DNA of 64,000 bases, taken from the NCBI GenBank assembly GCA_937998865.1, contig CALLBR010000004.1, positions 27,116 to 91,115 of the forward strand, written 5' to 3'. The notes under the pieces are model-generated. The model saw only the letters and a list, made by a program, of their open reading frames with translations. It was not told where the DNA came from and did no database searches. Below, one piece after another: positions 8,212 to 18,217 of this stretch. The position numbers and the translations under genes are program-made. The stretch comes from an uncultured bacterium (GTDB taxonomy: Bacteria > Nitrospirota > Thermodesulfovibrionia > Thermodesulfovibrionales > Thermodesulfovibrionaceae). Position 1 is the first letter of the stretch. The number at the start of each line of letters is the position of its first letter.

Positions 8212-8490
8212 ATGAAAAGATCAGAACTAATTGAAAAGTTAACTGAAAAGATAGAATATCTTACAAAAAAACAGGTAGAAACTATAGTAGATATGGTTTT
8301 CGAAAGAATGAGCGAGACACTACAAAAAGGAGAAAAAATAGAGCTTAGAGGATTCGGTAAATTTAAGGTGAAAGTAAGAAATGCTAGGATTGCAAGAAAT
8401 CCTAAAACAGGAGAAAAAGTAGAAGTTCCTCCCCAAAAATCTATTCATTTTAAAATGAGCAAGGCATTAAAGGATGCGTTGAACAAGTGA
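8212..8490 (+). CDS. HU/IHF-family DNA-binding protein (IHF-beta position)
   Basis: 92 residues with the full HU/IHF fold: MKRSELIEKLTEK helix, ELRGFGKFKVK saddle and the DNA-intercalating arm RNPKTGEKVEVPP. Placement downstream of rpsA mirrors ihfB in Proteobacteria, and the RNPKTGEKV arm is IHF-like, but sequence alone does not separate an IHF subunit from HU. A strong AAAGGAGG precedes the ATG. IHF would be relevant to the sigma-54 activator found later in the window. Confidence 0.93.
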   Translation: MKRSELIEKLTEKIEYLTKKQVETIVDMVFERMSETLQKGEKIELRGFGKFKVKVRNARIARNPKTGEKVEVPPQKSIHFKMSKALKDALNK

Positions 8491-8491
8491 A

Positions 8492-9412
8492 GTGCTACTT
8501 CGGGTAGAAAATCTTAGTGTTTATTATCAAAAATTTCCTTATCTTGAAGACATCAATTTTTCCATAGAGAGAGGAGAAATATTCTCCATAGTAGGGGAGA
8601 GCGGAAGTGGAAAGACTCTAACGGGTCTTTCATTAATAAATTTACTGCCGCCGTATTTTAAAAGTAAGGGTAAAATTTTTTTTGATAATACTAACCTCTT
8701 AGATTTACCAGAGTTTAAACTAAGAAATATTAGAGGTAAGAGGATTTCTATGGTTTTTCAAGATCCCTCTACCTCCCTGAATCCTGTAATGAAAGTATGC
8801 AATCAGATTGCAGAAATGCTTATTTATCATTTTAATTTGTCTAAAAAAGAAGCCTTAATGAAAACAATGGAAATTCTTGAGCGCTTAAAGATATCTCATG
8901 TTGCAAATTCCTATCCACATCAGCTTTCAGGTGGAATGAAACAAAGAATAATGATAGGAATGGCTATAGCTTGTAGTCCTGAATTAATAATTGCTGACGA
9001 GCCAACTACAGCATTAGATGTTACTGTTCAAGAGGAGATTCTTGATTTGTTGTATTATTTAACAAAAAATGACAAGAAATCTTTACTTTTAATTTCTCAT
9101 GATATAAACATAGTGTCAGAATATGCAGATAGAATTATGGTAATGTATGCTGGAAGAATTCTCGAAGAAGGTGGTATGGAGGAAGTTTATAAAAATCCTC
9201 TGCATCCCTATACAAAAGCTCTTTTTAAATGTATACCTTCTGAAGGGGAGAAAATTGAAGGAATTCCTGGTAGTATTCCCAACCTAAAGGCTCTACCTGA
9301 GGGCTGTATTTTCCATCCAAGATGTGAATTTAAAAAACCTCTTTGCAAGAAGAAAATTCCTAGTTATGTCATGGTTTCTCAGAACCATTATGTGCGGTGT
9401 TTGCTTTTTTAA
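8492..9412 (+). CDS. Oligopeptide/dipeptide-type ABC transporter ATP-binding protein (OppD/DppD-like)
   Basis: 306 residues. Walker A GESGSGKTL, ABC signature QLSGGMKQR, Walker B LIIADEPTTALDV and the C-terminal oligopeptide-transporter extension (GSIPNLKALPEGCIFHPRCEF) with four cysteines. The frame starts with GTG one nucleotide after the IHF/HU stop. No permease or binding protein is adjacent, so its partners must be encoded elsewhere; dipeptide, oligopeptide or nickel import are all possible for this family. Confidence 0.88.
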   Translation: MLLRVENLSVYYQKFPYLEDINFSIERGEIFSIVGESGSGKTLTGLSLINLLPPYFKSKGKIFFDNTNLLDLPEFKLRNIRGKRISMVFQDPSTSLNPVMKVCNQIAEMLIYHFNLSKKEALMKTMEILERLKISHVANSYPHQLSGGMKQRIMIGMAIACSPELIIADEPTTALDVTVQEEILDLLYYLTKNDKKSLLLISHDINIVSEYADRIMVMYAGRILEEGGMEEVYKNPLHPYTKALFKCIPSEGEKIEGIPGSIPNLKALPEGCIFHPRCEFKKPLCKKKIPSYVMVSQNHYVRCLLF

Positions 9413-10043
9413 GATCATCATTAAAAGATGTTCATTTTTTGAGAAATTTTATTTTCCCTATGATTAGCAGGAGTTTTTTCATTGCCATTGTAAAGGTTCT
9501 TACATACTTTGCTTGTAGAAATCTTATATTTTTAAACCCTTTTGCTTTTAATTTCTAAATCTCTCCTTCCTTGTAGGATGCTTTTAATGCTCATACTCCA
9601 ATGCCATTGCAAGGAACGTAAGCGATTATGAAAAAAGACGCAAGGAGGTTACTTCACCCTCCTAAAGGCATCCTTGCTTTTAAAGAATAAAAAAGGACTG
9701 ATCAGAATGAAAAAGAAAGAAAAGGTGTCCTTGCAGCTTCCGATTGATTCGCAGTCCCAATGCAACCTTTTTTGAATATTAAGAATAACGTATCTACTCT
9801 TAAAAGTCTTCTCCTCAAGCGATATGCTTTTTAAGAAATTATCATAAATGTAAAATTTAAAAGAGGAAACTCAAATTACGAAAAAAGGGTTGACAAAATT
9901 TTACAGATTTTGTAAGCTTAAATTGTATCAACTTTTACCCTCCTGAGGGGTTATAAACTAACTATATTTTGGGGAAGTTTGAAATATCTCTATAAAAAGT
10001 GATGATCTTCCTTCTAAAAAATCCATAATTGAGGTAATTTTAT
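9413..10043. other. 630-bp non-coding region upstream of rho
   Basis: No credible gene. Two segments resemble decayed, mutually inverted copies of the CATTGCGAGG palindromic repeat (CCATTGCAAGGAACGTAAGCG near 9603 and CCTTGCAGCTTCCGATTGATTCGC near 9730). There is an AGGAGG...CCTCCT hairpin around 9644-9664. Near rho a TTGACA (9890-9895) could be a -35 box, although no good -10 is found at 17 nt, and ACCCTCCTGAGGGGT (about 9937-9951) can fold in the rho leader. Confidence 0.5.
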
Positions 10044-11315
10044 ATGGAAAATAATAATATTCCGATTTCAATCTCAGAGCTGAAACAGAAGAAACTTTCT
10101 GATCTTCTTGAAATGGCGAAGGATCTAAACATTGAAAATCCTACTTCACTAAAAAAACAGGACTTAATTTTTGCCATACTCCAAAGCCAGATTGAAAAAA
10201 TAGGAACAGTATATGGTTCTGGAGTTTTAGAGATTCTCTCTGAAGGATTCGGCTTTCTTAGAAGTCCTGATTACAGTTATCTACCAAGCCCTGATGATAT
10301 TTATGTTTCTCCATCTCAGATAAGAAAATTTGGACTCAGAACAGGAGATCTCATTACAGGCCAGATAAGACCGCCTAAGGAAAACGAGAGATATTTTGCT
10401 TTACTTAAAGTAGAGACAATCAATGGGAAAAAGGTTGAGGACATTATTACAAGACCCCTCTTTGATAACCTTACACCTTATTATCCTACGGAGAAAATTA
10501 AGCTGGAATATAATCCTACAGATTACTCAACAAGGGTAATGGATTTATTAACTCCTGTTGGTAAAGGTCAGCGTGGACTCATAGTGGCTGCACCAAGAAC
10601 AGGAAAAACCATGCTCCTACAATCTATTGCAAAGGCTATTAAGAAAAATCATCCAGAGATATATCTGATGATTTTATTGATAGATGAAAGACCGGAGGAA
10701 GTGACAGACTGGAAAAGACAGGTTACAGGTGCAGAAATTATAAGCTCCACTTTTGATGAACCTGCCCAGAGACATTGCCAAGTATCTGAGATGGTTATTG
10801 AGAGAGCTAAAAGACTTGTGGAAGAAGGTATTGATGTGGTTATACTTCTTGATAGTTTAACAAGACTTGCAAGAGCCTACAATGCAATAACACCCTCATC
10901 AGGTAAAGTCCTTTCAGGTGGACTTGAAGCCACAGCATTACAAAGACCAAAGAGATTTTTTGGAACAGCAAGAAACATTGAAGAAGGTGGTTCAATTACA
11001 GTAATTGCAACTGCCCTTGTTGAGACAGGCAGTAGAATGGATGATGTAATTTTTGAAGAGTTTAAAGGCACTGGTAACATGGAAGTTCATCTTGACAGAA
11101 AACTTGCAGATAAGAGAATATTCCCAAGCATTGATATTGGCTCTTCAGGAACAAGAAAGGAAGAATTGCTACTGCCACCAGAAGTTCTTAATAAGGTTTG
11201 GATTTTACGAAAAGTTTTAAGCACCTTAAGTCCTATTGAAGCCATGGAGTTTCTTCTAAGCAAACTTAAAGGAACTAAATCAAATAAAGAATTCCTCGAG
11301 ATGATGAACAAATGA
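10044..11315 (+). CDS. rho: Transcription termination factor Rho
   Basis: 423 residues. The N-terminal Rho_N helical domain ([18 protein letters not shown]) is followed by the OB-fold RNA-binding domain ([23 protein letters not shown]) and the RecA-like ATPase with P-loop [22 protein letters not shown] and the secondary RNA-binding loops ending [11 protein letters not shown]. Length matches E. coli Rho. GAGGT lies 9 nt before ATG 10044. A long leader (up to about 130 nt) could allow autoregulation, a known feature of rho genes. Confidence 0.97.
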   Translation: MENNNIPISISELKQKKLSDLLEMAKDLNIENPTSLKKQDLIFAILQSQIEKIGTVYGSGVLEILSEGFGFLRSPDYSYLPSPDDIYVSPSQIRKFGLRTGDLITGQIRPPKENERYFALLKVETINGKKVEDIITRPLFDNLTPYYPTEKIKLEYNPTDYSTRVMDLLTPVGKGQRGLIVAAPRTGKTMLLQSIAKAIKKNHPEIYLMILLIDERPEEVTDWKRQVTGAEIISSTFDEPAQRHCQVSEMVIERAKRLVEEGIDVVILLDSLTRLARAYNAITPSSGKVLSGGLEATALQRPKRFFGTARNIEEGGSITVIATALVETGSRMDDVIFEEFKGTGNMEVHLDRKLADKRIFPSIDIGSSGTRKEELLLPPEVLNKVWILRKVLSTLSPIEAMEFLLSKLKGTKSNKEFLEMMNK

Positions 11316-11710
11316 TGAAAACAGAGGATTATTGCTTTGTCTGTGGTAAGCAAAATCCTGTGGGACTGAAAGCTCAATTTAAATCTACAGCAGGGAAGTC
11401 TTATGCAGAACTTAGACTATCAAAAGAATATCAGGGATGGAGTGGAATTATTCACGGAGGAATTATTGCTGCTCTTCTTGATGAAGCCTGTGTTTATGCT
11501 GGAAATTCCTTAGGTTATAATACAGTTACAGCGGAATTAAGGGTGCGCTTCAAGAAGCCCATTGAACCAGAAGAAAAGATTCTTGTAGAAGCTGAGGCAA
11601 ATCTTGTAAAATCAAAGTTAATTGAAGCAAGGGCTAAAATAAAGGATTCTCAAGGTGATTTAGTTGCTGAGGCGCAAGGCAAGTTAATAATAAAGGAAAA
11701 AAGAGAGTGA
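11312..11710 (+). CDS. Hotdog-fold thioesterase (PaaI/4HBT superfamily)
   Basis: 132 residues. Begins with the [12 protein letters not shown] motif seen in a small 4HBT subgroup, then the catalytic region [17 protein letters not shown] and a hotdog beta-sheet ([13 protein letters not shown]). Probably hydrolyses an acyl-CoA, but the substrate is unknown. It starts inside the rho stop (ATGA) and its own stop overlaps the GTG start of purL, so all three are co-translated. Confidence 0.85.
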   Translation: MMKTEDYCFVCGKQNPVGLKAQFKSTAGKSYAELRLSKEYQGWSGIIHGGIIAALLDEACVYAGNSLGYNTVTAELRVRFKKPIEPEEKILVEAEANLVKSKLIEARAKIKDSQGDLVAEAQGKLIIKEKRE

Positions 11711-14700
11711 TTTTAAGGTTTTATAGAAAAAGTGCTCTTTCCGATTATAAGAAAAGAGAGCTTTTAAAAAAAGTTCAATCAGAAATCTCCAGTAAAATCC
11801 AAGATATTGAGTCAGAGTTCTGTTTTTATGTGCTTCTTACTGAGAGTTTAACTTCTCAAGAAGAAGAAGTTTTAAAATGGCTTCTTTCTGAGACTTTTGA
11901 ACCACATAATTTTTCAATAAAAAGTTTCCTTAATGATCAAGAAGGCCTTATCTTTGAAGTAGGTCCAAGACTTAATTTTTCCACAGCTTGGTCCACTTGT
12001 GCTGTTTCAATTTTTCAAAGCATAGGAATAAATAAAATTCAGAGAATAGAACGATCTCGTAGATATTGCTTATTTCCGAAACTTAGTGATTTTCCTGAAA
12101 ATAAATTTATCAATATGATCCATGACAGAATGACAGAATGTATCTATCAAAAACCTCTTGAAGATTTTTCTCATGGTATAAAACCAAAGCCAGTAAAAAT
12201 AATACCAGTTCTTGAAGAAGGTAGATCAGCTTTGGAAAAAATTAATCATGAACTGGGCTTAGGATGGGATGAATGGGATATAGATCTCTATCTTAAACTT
12301 TTTAGAGACAAACTCAAGAGAAATCCTACTGATGTAGAGTGCTTTGATCTTGCTCAGTCAAATAGTGAACATTCAAGACATTGGTTTTTTAGAGGTATTT
12401 TGCTTATAGATGGAAACCCTGTAGAAAAATCTTTATTTGAAATTGTAAAAGAGCCCCTTAAAAGGAATTACAGAAATTCAGTGATTGCCTTTAAGGATAA
12501 TTCAAGCGCTATATATGGAGCAAAAATCAACTATCTGAAGCCAAAAAGTCCTGGAAGTCCTTGTCCTTTCGAGATCAAAAAAAGACTAAATCACTTGATT
12601 TTTACAGCAGAAACTCATAACTTTCCCACAGGTGTAGCTCCTTTCCCTGGAGCTGAGACAGGTACAGGTGGAAGAATTCGTGATGTGCATGCCACGGGAA
12701 AGGGAGCTTTAACTATAGCTGGAACTGCAGCATACTGTGTGGGTAATCTCTATATTCCAGGATATGAACTACCTTGGGAAGACAAATCTTTTCAGTATCC
12801 TAGTAATTTAGCTAAACCTCTTCAGATAGAAATTGAAGCAAGCAACGGTGCCTCAGACTATGGAAATAAATTTGGAGAACCAGTCATTGCAGGATTTACT
12901 CGATCTTTTGGAATGAGGCTTACTGATGGAGAAAGGATAGAATGGGTAAAGCCAATCATGTTTACTGGTGGCATAGGCCAAATAGATTCAATTCATACGG
13001 AAAAAGATTTACCTAAGAAGGGAATGTATGTAGTAAAAATTGGTGGTCCTGCCTATAGAATTGGAATAGGGGGAGGATCTGCTTCTTCAGTAGTGTCAGG
13101 AGAACTCAGTGAAGAACTGGACTTCAATGCTGTTCAACGCGGCGATGCTGAAATGGAAAATAAACTCAACCGAGTTGTTCGTGCCTGTGTGGAGCTTGGA
13201 AAGAGAAATCCTATTATAAGTATTCATGACCAAGGTGCAGGAGGAAATTGCAATGTAGTCAAAGAACTGGTTTATCCAGAAGGAGCTAAGATTGATATAA
13301 GAAAAGTAATACTTGGTGATGAAACTCTTTCAGTTCTTGAAATATGGGGTGCTGAATATCAGGAAAACGACGCCATTCTTATAAAAAAGGAAAATATAAA
13401 TTTATTCAATGAAATCTGTAAAAGAGAACGTCTTCCTTGGTCAATTATTGGAGAAGTTACAGGTGATGGAAGACTCATAGTTTTTGATAGCCAAGATGGA
13501 AGAGTATTAGTGGATTTTGTCCTAAAAGATGTTCTTGGTGAGATACCAAAAAAAGAGTTTAGGCTTGAGACTATAGACAGAAAACTGGAACCTCTTAAAA
13601 TCCCTCAAGATTTAACGATTAAAGAAGCATTGAATCGTGTGTTAAGACTTCTTTCAGTAGGTTCCAAAAGATTTCTAACCAATAAAGTTGATCGCTCTGT
13701 TACAGGACTTATTGTAAGACAACAGTGTACCGGTCCGGTAGGACTCACTGTTTCTGATGTTTGTGTAGTAGCACAAAGTTATTTTAATAAAAAAGGAATC
13801 GCTCATGCTATTGGAGAACAACCTATAAAGGGCTTAATCCATCCTGAAGCAATGGCAAGACTTTCAATAACTGAGGCATTGACAAACATAGTTTGGGCAA
13901 AAATTACAGCCTTGGAAGATATAAAATGCTCTGCCAACTGGATGTGGGCTGCAAAGCTTCCTGGAGAGGGAGTAAGGCTTTACAGAGCTGCGAAGGCAAT
14001 GGCAGATTTTATGATTAAACTTGGAATAGCCATAGACGGTGGTAAAGATTCTCTATCCATGGCAGCGAAAGCAAAGACTAAGGAAGGCATAGAAGTTATT
14101 AAATCACCTGGTAGTCTTGTCATCTCAGCTTATGCACCCTGTCCAGATATTAACAAAGTAATCACTCCTGATATTAAAGCTCCAGGCGAGAGTTTAATTA
14201 TCTTCATTGATTTATCTAAAGGAAAGAGAAGACTGGGTGGGACAGCTTTTGCCCAATGTTTTGCCCAATTGGGGGATAAATGTCCAGACATGGAAGATCC
14301 AATGCTTTTGAAAAAAGCTTTTAATAAAGTGCAGACCTTAATAGATAAAAATTTAATTCTTGCAGGCCATGATGTATCAGATGGCGGACTCATAACTGCT
14401 CTCTTAGAGATGGCTTTTTCAGGAAGTGGTGGGTTAAGGATTAAAATAGAGCAGGGAGAATCAATTATTCCCGAGCTTTTCAGTGAAGAACCGGGCTTGC
14501 TCATTGAAGTTCATAAAAGAAAAGTTAAAAAATTGAAAAATTTTCTTAAGGAAGAAGAAATCCCCTTTTATGAAATTGCTGAAACACTCTGCGAAGATTT
14601 AATTGAAATAGATCACAAAGGGAAAAAAGTTTTCTCCGAAGAGATGACAAAATTAAGGGATCTCTGGGAAGAGACAAGCTATCAAATTGACAGGCTTCAG

Positions 14701-15609
14701 GCAAATCCTGAATGTGTGGATGAAGAAAAAAAGGTTATTTATGGAAGAAAAGCACCTAAATATGAATTAACTTTTATGCCTGAAAAAACACCCACAGTAA
14801 TAATAAAAAAGGCAAAAAAGCCCCTTGTAGCTATTATTAGGGAAGAGGGTAGTAATGGGGATAGAGAAATGGCAGCAGCTTTTTATCTTGCAGGTTTTGA
14901 GCCATGGGATATATGTATGCAAGATCTAATAGACAGAAAAATTTCTCTAAAAGGATTCAAGGGAATAGCTTTTGTGGGAGGATTTAGTTTTGCTGATGTG
15001 CTTGATTCAGCAAAAGGATGGTCTGGTTGTATAAGATTCTCTCATCTACAGAGAGAATTTGAAGAATTTTACAAAAGAAAGGATACATTTAGTCTTGGTG
15101 TTTGCAATGGCTGCCAACTTATGGCACTTTTAGGGTGGGTTCCTATTAAGGGTCTTGAAGATACAAGACAACCTCGCTTCATATGGAATAAATCAGGTAG
15201 ATTTGAGTCACGTTGGTGCACAGTGAAAATCCTTCCCTCTCCTTCAATTATGCTCAAAGGAATGGAAGGTTCTCAATTTGGTGTTTGGGTAGCCCATGGA
15301 GAGGGTAGAGCCTATTTTCCTGATGAAAATATTCTAAAAGAGGTTTTATCAAGAGGTCTTGCTCCAATTCGTTATGTGGATGACGAAGGGAACATTACAG
15401 AGACTTATCCCTTTAATCCAAATGGTTCTCCTTATGGAATTACTGCTTTGTGCACTGAAGATGGTCGTCATCTTGCAATGATGCCTCATCCAGAAAGAGC
15501 ATTTTTGCTTTGGCAATGGCAGTGGATTCCAAAAGATTGGAGCAAATTTAAAGCTTCACCTTGGCTTAAGCTTTTCCAAAATGCAAGGATTTGGTGCGAT
15601 AGCTTTTAA
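11707..15609 (+). CDS. purL: Phosphoribosylformylglycinamidine synthase, long single-chain form
   Basis: 1300 residues, the length of the E. coli type in which the synthetase and glutaminase domains are fused. Fourth step of purine synthesis (FGAR to FGAM). N-terminal PurS-like region, then the linker/AIRS-like halves (AETHNFPTGVAPFPGAETGTGGRIRD is split by the active site; HDQGAGGNCN; IDGGKDSLSM) and a C-terminal class I glutaminase with nucleophile LGVCNGCQ and catalytic MPHPERAF. Start is GTG overlapping the thioesterase stop. purM lies far away at 56.4 kb, so the purine genes are dispersed. Confidence 0.96.
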   Translation: MILRFYRKSALSDYKKRELLKKVQSEISSKIQDIESEFCFYVLLTESLTSQEEEVLKWLLSETFEPHNFSIKSFLNDQEGLIFEVGPRLNFSTAWSTCAVSIFQSIGINKIQRIERSRRYCLFPKLSDFPENKFINMIHDRMTECIYQKPLEDFSHGIKPKPVKIIPVLEEGRSALEKINHELGLGWDEWDIDLYLKLFRDKLKRNPTDVECFDLAQSNSEHSRHWFFRGILLIDGNPVEKSLFEIVKEPLKRNYRNSVIAFKDNSSAIYGAKINYLKPKSPGSPCPFEIKKRLNHLIFTAETHNFPTGVAPFPGAETGTGGRIRDVHATGKGALTIAGTAAYCVGNLYIPGYELPWEDKSFQYPSNLAKPLQIEIEASNGASDYGNKFGEPVIAGFTRSFGMRLTDGERIEWVKPIMFTGGIGQIDSIHTEKDLPKKGMYVVKIGGPAYRIGIGGGSASSVVSGELSEELDFNAVQRGDAEMENKLNRVVRACVELGKRNPIISIHDQGAGGNCNVVKELVYPEGAKIDIRKVILGDETLSVLEIWGAEYQENDAILIKKENINLFNEICKRERLPWSIIGEVTGDGRLIVFDSQDGRVLVDFVLKDVLGEIPKKEFRLETIDRKLEPLKIPQDLTIKEALNRVLRLLSVGSKRFLTNKVDRSVTGLIVRQQCTGPVGLTVSDVCVVAQSYFNKKGIAHAIGEQPIKGLIHPEAMARLSITEALTNIVWAKITALEDIKCSANWMWAAKLPGEGVRLYRAAKAMADFMIKLGIAIDGGKDSLSMAAKAKTKEGIEVIKSPGSLVISAYAPCPDINKVITPDIKAPGESLIIFIDLSKGKRRLGGTAFAQCFAQLGDKCPDMEDPMLLKKAFNKVQTLIDKNLILAGHDVSDGGLITALLEMAFSGSGGLRIKIEQGESIIPELFSEEPGLLIEVHKRKVKKLKNFLKEEEIPFYEIAETLCEDLIEIDHKGKKVFSEEMTKLRDLWEETSYQIDRLQANPECVDEEKKVIYGRKAPKYELTFMPEKTPTVIIKKAKKPLVAIIREEGSNGDREMAAAFYLAGFEPWDICMQDLIDRKISLKGFKGIAFVGGFSFADVLDSAKGWSGCIRFSHLQREFEEFYKRKDTFSLGVCNGCQLMALLGWVPIKGLEDTRQPRFIWNKSGRFESRWCTVKILPSPSIMLKGMEGSQFGVWVAHGEGRAYFPDENILKEVLSRGLAPIRYVDDEGNITETYPFNPNGSPYGITALCTEDGRHLAMMPHPERAFLLWQWQWIPKDWSKFKASPWLKLFQNARIWCDSF

Positions 15610-15610
15610 A

Positions 15611-16819
15611 TTATCTTCCTACAACCTCACCTAATTTGAAGATAGGTAAATACAATGAAATTACTATAAAGCCTATAGTAACACCCAAAAATACTATTAA
15701 GGCTGGTTCAAGCATATTCATGAGGTTAGCAACAGCATTATCAACTTCTTCGTCGTAAAAATCAGATACTTTGTTTAACATTTCATCTGTTGCTCCTGTG
15801 GATTCACCCACGCTTACCATCTGGATGAATACTGAATGGAAAAGATCTGGTTTTAATTTCAATACCTCTGTAAGAGATTTCCCTGCAGTTATATCCCTTA
15901 TCATTTCTATTACCACATCCTCTATCACTTTATTTCCTGATGCTTTTGCAGAAATTTCCATACTGTTGAGAATTGGTACACCGCTTCCAAGCAAAGTGCC
16001 CAGAGTTCTGGCAAATCTGGAAAGAGAGGATTTAAGTATAATGGATCCTAAAAGTGGTAATTTAAGTAAGATTTTATCAGTGATTTTTTTACCATTGGAT
16101 GTTTTGCGAAACAATCTTAAGAAAATAAAAAATCCTATAATTCCAATCAAAATAAATATTCCAGTTTGAACCATGAAATTACTTAAAGCAATTGTAATTC
16201 TTGTGGGGAGGGGTAATTGTAAACCCATTTCACCAAACAGTTTGGCAAAGGTGGGAATTACAAAGATCATTATAATTGCCACTACTAATACAGCTACCCC
16301 TATTACAATAGTAGGATAAATCATAGCGCTTATAATTTTTCTCTTTAGTTTAATTATTTTCTCAAAATAATCAGCCATTCGGAAAAGAACTTTATCAAGC
16401 ATACCACCTTCTTCACCAGCTCTCACCATGTTAATATAAAGGGAATTAAATACTTTGGGATGTTTTCGCATAGCCTCTGCAAGGGAGTAACCTTTCTCTA
16501 TGTCATTTCTCATTTGGATTAGCACTTTCCTGAAATTTTTATTTTTTATTTGTCCTATTAAGGCTTCAAAGGCTTGAACAATAGGTACTCCTGAGGAAAA
16601 AAGAGTGGCAAATTGACGGGTAAAGAAAAGAATTTCTTTCTGCGAAACTCCTCCTCTAAGTCTGAAAATTTTCCCTTCTTCTTTCTCTTTTATAGAGCTG
16701 GGGATAATACCTTGCTTTCTAAGGGTTAAGATTAAATCGCCTTCACTGGGAGCTTCTGTTTCTCCACTAACAATTACTCCGTCTTCTGTTCTACCTTTCC
16801 AGATAAAAATTGTGGGCAT
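15611..16819 (-). CDS. pilC: Type IV pilus / type II secretion inner-membrane protein (PilC/GspF)
   Basis: 402 residues with two T2SSF domains, marked by FFTRQFATLFSSGVPIVQAFEAL and FARTLGTLLGSGVPILNSMEIS, and three predicted membrane segments (near residues 170, 220 and 375). It is the polytopic platform protein of pilus/secretion machines. It follows sdhD but faces purL tail-to-tail with 1 nt between stops. The probable partner ATPase pilB is at 39.3 kb; no other pilus gene lies nearby. Confidence 0.93.
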   Translation of the reverse strand: MPTIFIWKGRTEDGVIVSGETEAPSEGDLILTLRKQGIIPSSIKEKEEGKIFRLRGGVSQKEILFFTRQFATLFSSGVPIVQAFEALIGQIKNKNFRKVLIQMRNDIEKGYSLAEAMRKHPKVFNSLYINMVRAGEEGGMLDKVLFRMADYFEKIIKLKRKIISAMIYPTIVIGVAVLVVAIIMIFVIPTFAKLFGEMGLQLPLPTRITIALSNFMVQTGIFILIGIIGFFIFLRLFRKTSNGKKITDKILLKLPLLGSIILKSSLSRFARTLGTLLGSGVPILNSMEISAKASGNKVIEDVVIEMIRDITAGKSLTEVLKLKPDLFHSVFIQMVSVGESTGATDEMLNKVSDFYDEEVDNAVANLMNMLEPALIVFLGVTIGFIVISLYLPIFKLGEVVGR

Positions 16820-16842
16820 TATCTTAACCTCTTTGAAGCTTT

Positions 16843-17160
16843 TTAAAAGATTACAATTTTTATTCCAAAAAATGCAAGTACCAGAGGTAAAATAAGAGTA
16901 AAGATTTTCAGAAAATTTTTCATTGAATTTCCTTTAACATATTCTGTAATTAAACCATTAATTCCATAAAAACCGTGAAAGAGGGCAGAAAGGAGAAACA
17001 ATATATTGAAAATCTTCCAAGAGGGATCAGCAAGTCTTTGCATTACAGCTTCATAGGAATAATTATCATGGCCTAAAAAATGCATTTGTATAAAATGATA
17101 CATTAAACCAAATAGAAGAATTATACCTGTTACTCTATGTAAAAGCCAGCTAAACATCAA
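16843..17160 (-). CDS. sdhD: Succinate dehydrogenase/fumarate reductase membrane anchor subunit D
   Basis: 105 residues, three hydrophobic segments. The N-terminal WLLHRVTGIILLFGLMYHF carries the HRxTG motif and a His positioned as a haem b ligand. It overlaps sdhC by 4 nt at the end of sdhABCD. Identification rests on the motif and on position; sequence outside the motif is weakly conserved in this family. Confidence 0.85.
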   Translation of the reverse strand: MMFSWLLHRVTGIILLFGLMYHFIQMHFLGHDNYSYEAVMQRLADPSWKIFNILFLLSALFHGFYGINGLITEYVKGNSMKNFLKIFTLILPLVLAFFGIKIVIF

Positions 17161-17501
17161 ATCACCTCCCTAAGAAAATAAAAAGCCCCAATAATCCATA
17201 ATAAAGCTACTGCTATGGCACCTATATATGCCATAGTTTTCTGATATTTTGTTGATATCCCTAATTCAAGTAGGGTAATTCTTAATCCTGCAAAGACATG
17301 TTTGAGAATTATGGCAAAAAGAATTAGTTCTCCAACTTTTAAAAGAGGATTTTTCATGATTGCCATGATTTTATTGTATGCTGTTGGATCTTTTAGATGA
17401 CTCAATACAAAAATATGGGCTATTAAATAAAAAGTAAGTATTATCCCAGTAATTCTATGGGTAATCCATGCTAAGGAACCGACGTTCCAACGGTATCTCA
17501 T
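17157..17501 (-). CDS. sdhC: Succinate dehydrogenase cytochrome b subunit C
   Basis: 114 residues, three transmembrane segments. WITHRITGIILTFYLIAHIFVLSHL is the SdhC signature (HRxTG followed by the haem-ligand His) and LKHVFAGLRITLLELG is also typical of the family. It overlaps sdhB and sdhD by 4 nt each. With SdhD it anchors the flavoprotein and Fe-S subunits and exchanges electrons with quinone. Confidence 0.92.
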   Translation of the reverse strand: MRYRWNVGSLAWITHRITGIILTFYLIAHIFVLSHLKDPTAYNKIMAIMKNPLLKVGELILFAIILKHVFAGLRITLLELGISTKYQKTMAYIGAIAVALLWIIGAFYFLREVI

Positions 17502-18217
17502 TCCTGTCCTCCTTTAAATCCTTTTTTTATAGCAAGTCTTTTGAGTTTTAGTATGTGTTTGGTAATATCTATTTCCTTAGGACAGACCTCTACACAATTA
17601 AAAATTGAATGACAACGCCAAATACCATCTTGACCTGCAATAGCCTTTAGTCTTTGTTCTGTAGCTTTGTCTCTTGTATCAAATAGAAATCTATAGGCTT
17701 TAAGCAGAGCAGAAGGACCTAAATATTCTTTATCAGACCAAAAGACTGGACAAGAGGTAGTGCAACTTCCACACATGATACAGGTTATAGATTCAAGAAT
17801 TTTATGCTGATCTTCGGGAGACTGAATTCTCTCTCTTTGCGGTGGTGGTTCTTCATTTATTAGATAAGGTAATACTTTATCGTTCTTCTGAAAGAATAGA
17901 GTCATGTCTACTACTAAGTCTTTTATTACAGGTAAAGAGGGAAGAGGCTCAATTTCAATTATTTCTGGTAAATCTTTTACAAGAGTTTGGCAGGCAAGTC
18001 TATTTTTTCCATTAATTTTCATAGCACAGGAACCACATACGCCATGGGCACAGGATTTTCTAAATGTTAAAGTTCCGTCCATTGTTTCCTTGATTTTTAT
18101 GAGTCCATCTAAAACTCTTTCCATGTTGTTGAGTTTTACTCTAAATTCATCCCATCTTGTTATAGGTTTTTCATTAGGTAAATATCTTTTTATTTTAAAG
18201 GTATAATATTTGCTCAT
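17498..18217 (-). CDS. sdhB: Succinate dehydrogenase/fumarate reductase iron-sulfur subunit
   Basis: 239 residues. N-terminal plant-type [2Fe-2S] domain (CAHGVCGSCAMKINGKNRLAC) and C-terminal ferredoxin domain with CIMCGSCTTSCP and IFNCVEVCPKEI for the [4Fe-4S] and [3Fe-4S] clusters. The start codon shares its A with the sdhA stop. It relays electrons between the FAD of SdhA and the membrane subunits. Direction in vivo (succinate oxidation or fumarate reduction) cannot be read from sequence. Confidence 0.96.
   Translation of the reverse strand: MSKYYTFKIKRYLPNEKPITRWDEFRVKLNNMERVLDGLIKIKETMDGTLTFRKSCAHGVCGSCAMKINGKNRLACQTLVKDLPEIIEIEPLPSLPVIKDLVVDMTLFFQKNDKVLPYLINEEPPPQRERIQSPEDQHKILESITCIMCGSCTTSCPVFWSDKEYLGPSALLKAYRFLFDTRDKATEQRLKAIAGQDGIWRCHSIFNCVEVCPKEIDITKHILKLKRLAIKKGFKGGQE

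Noticed and set aside
9890-9895. TTGACA as a firm rho promoter
   Set aside because: No acceptable -10 hexamer at 16-18 nt (TAAGCT is the best), so it was kept only as a note.
14130-14504. 124-residue minus-strand ORF inside purL
   Set aside because: Antisense shadow; purL is conserved across this region.
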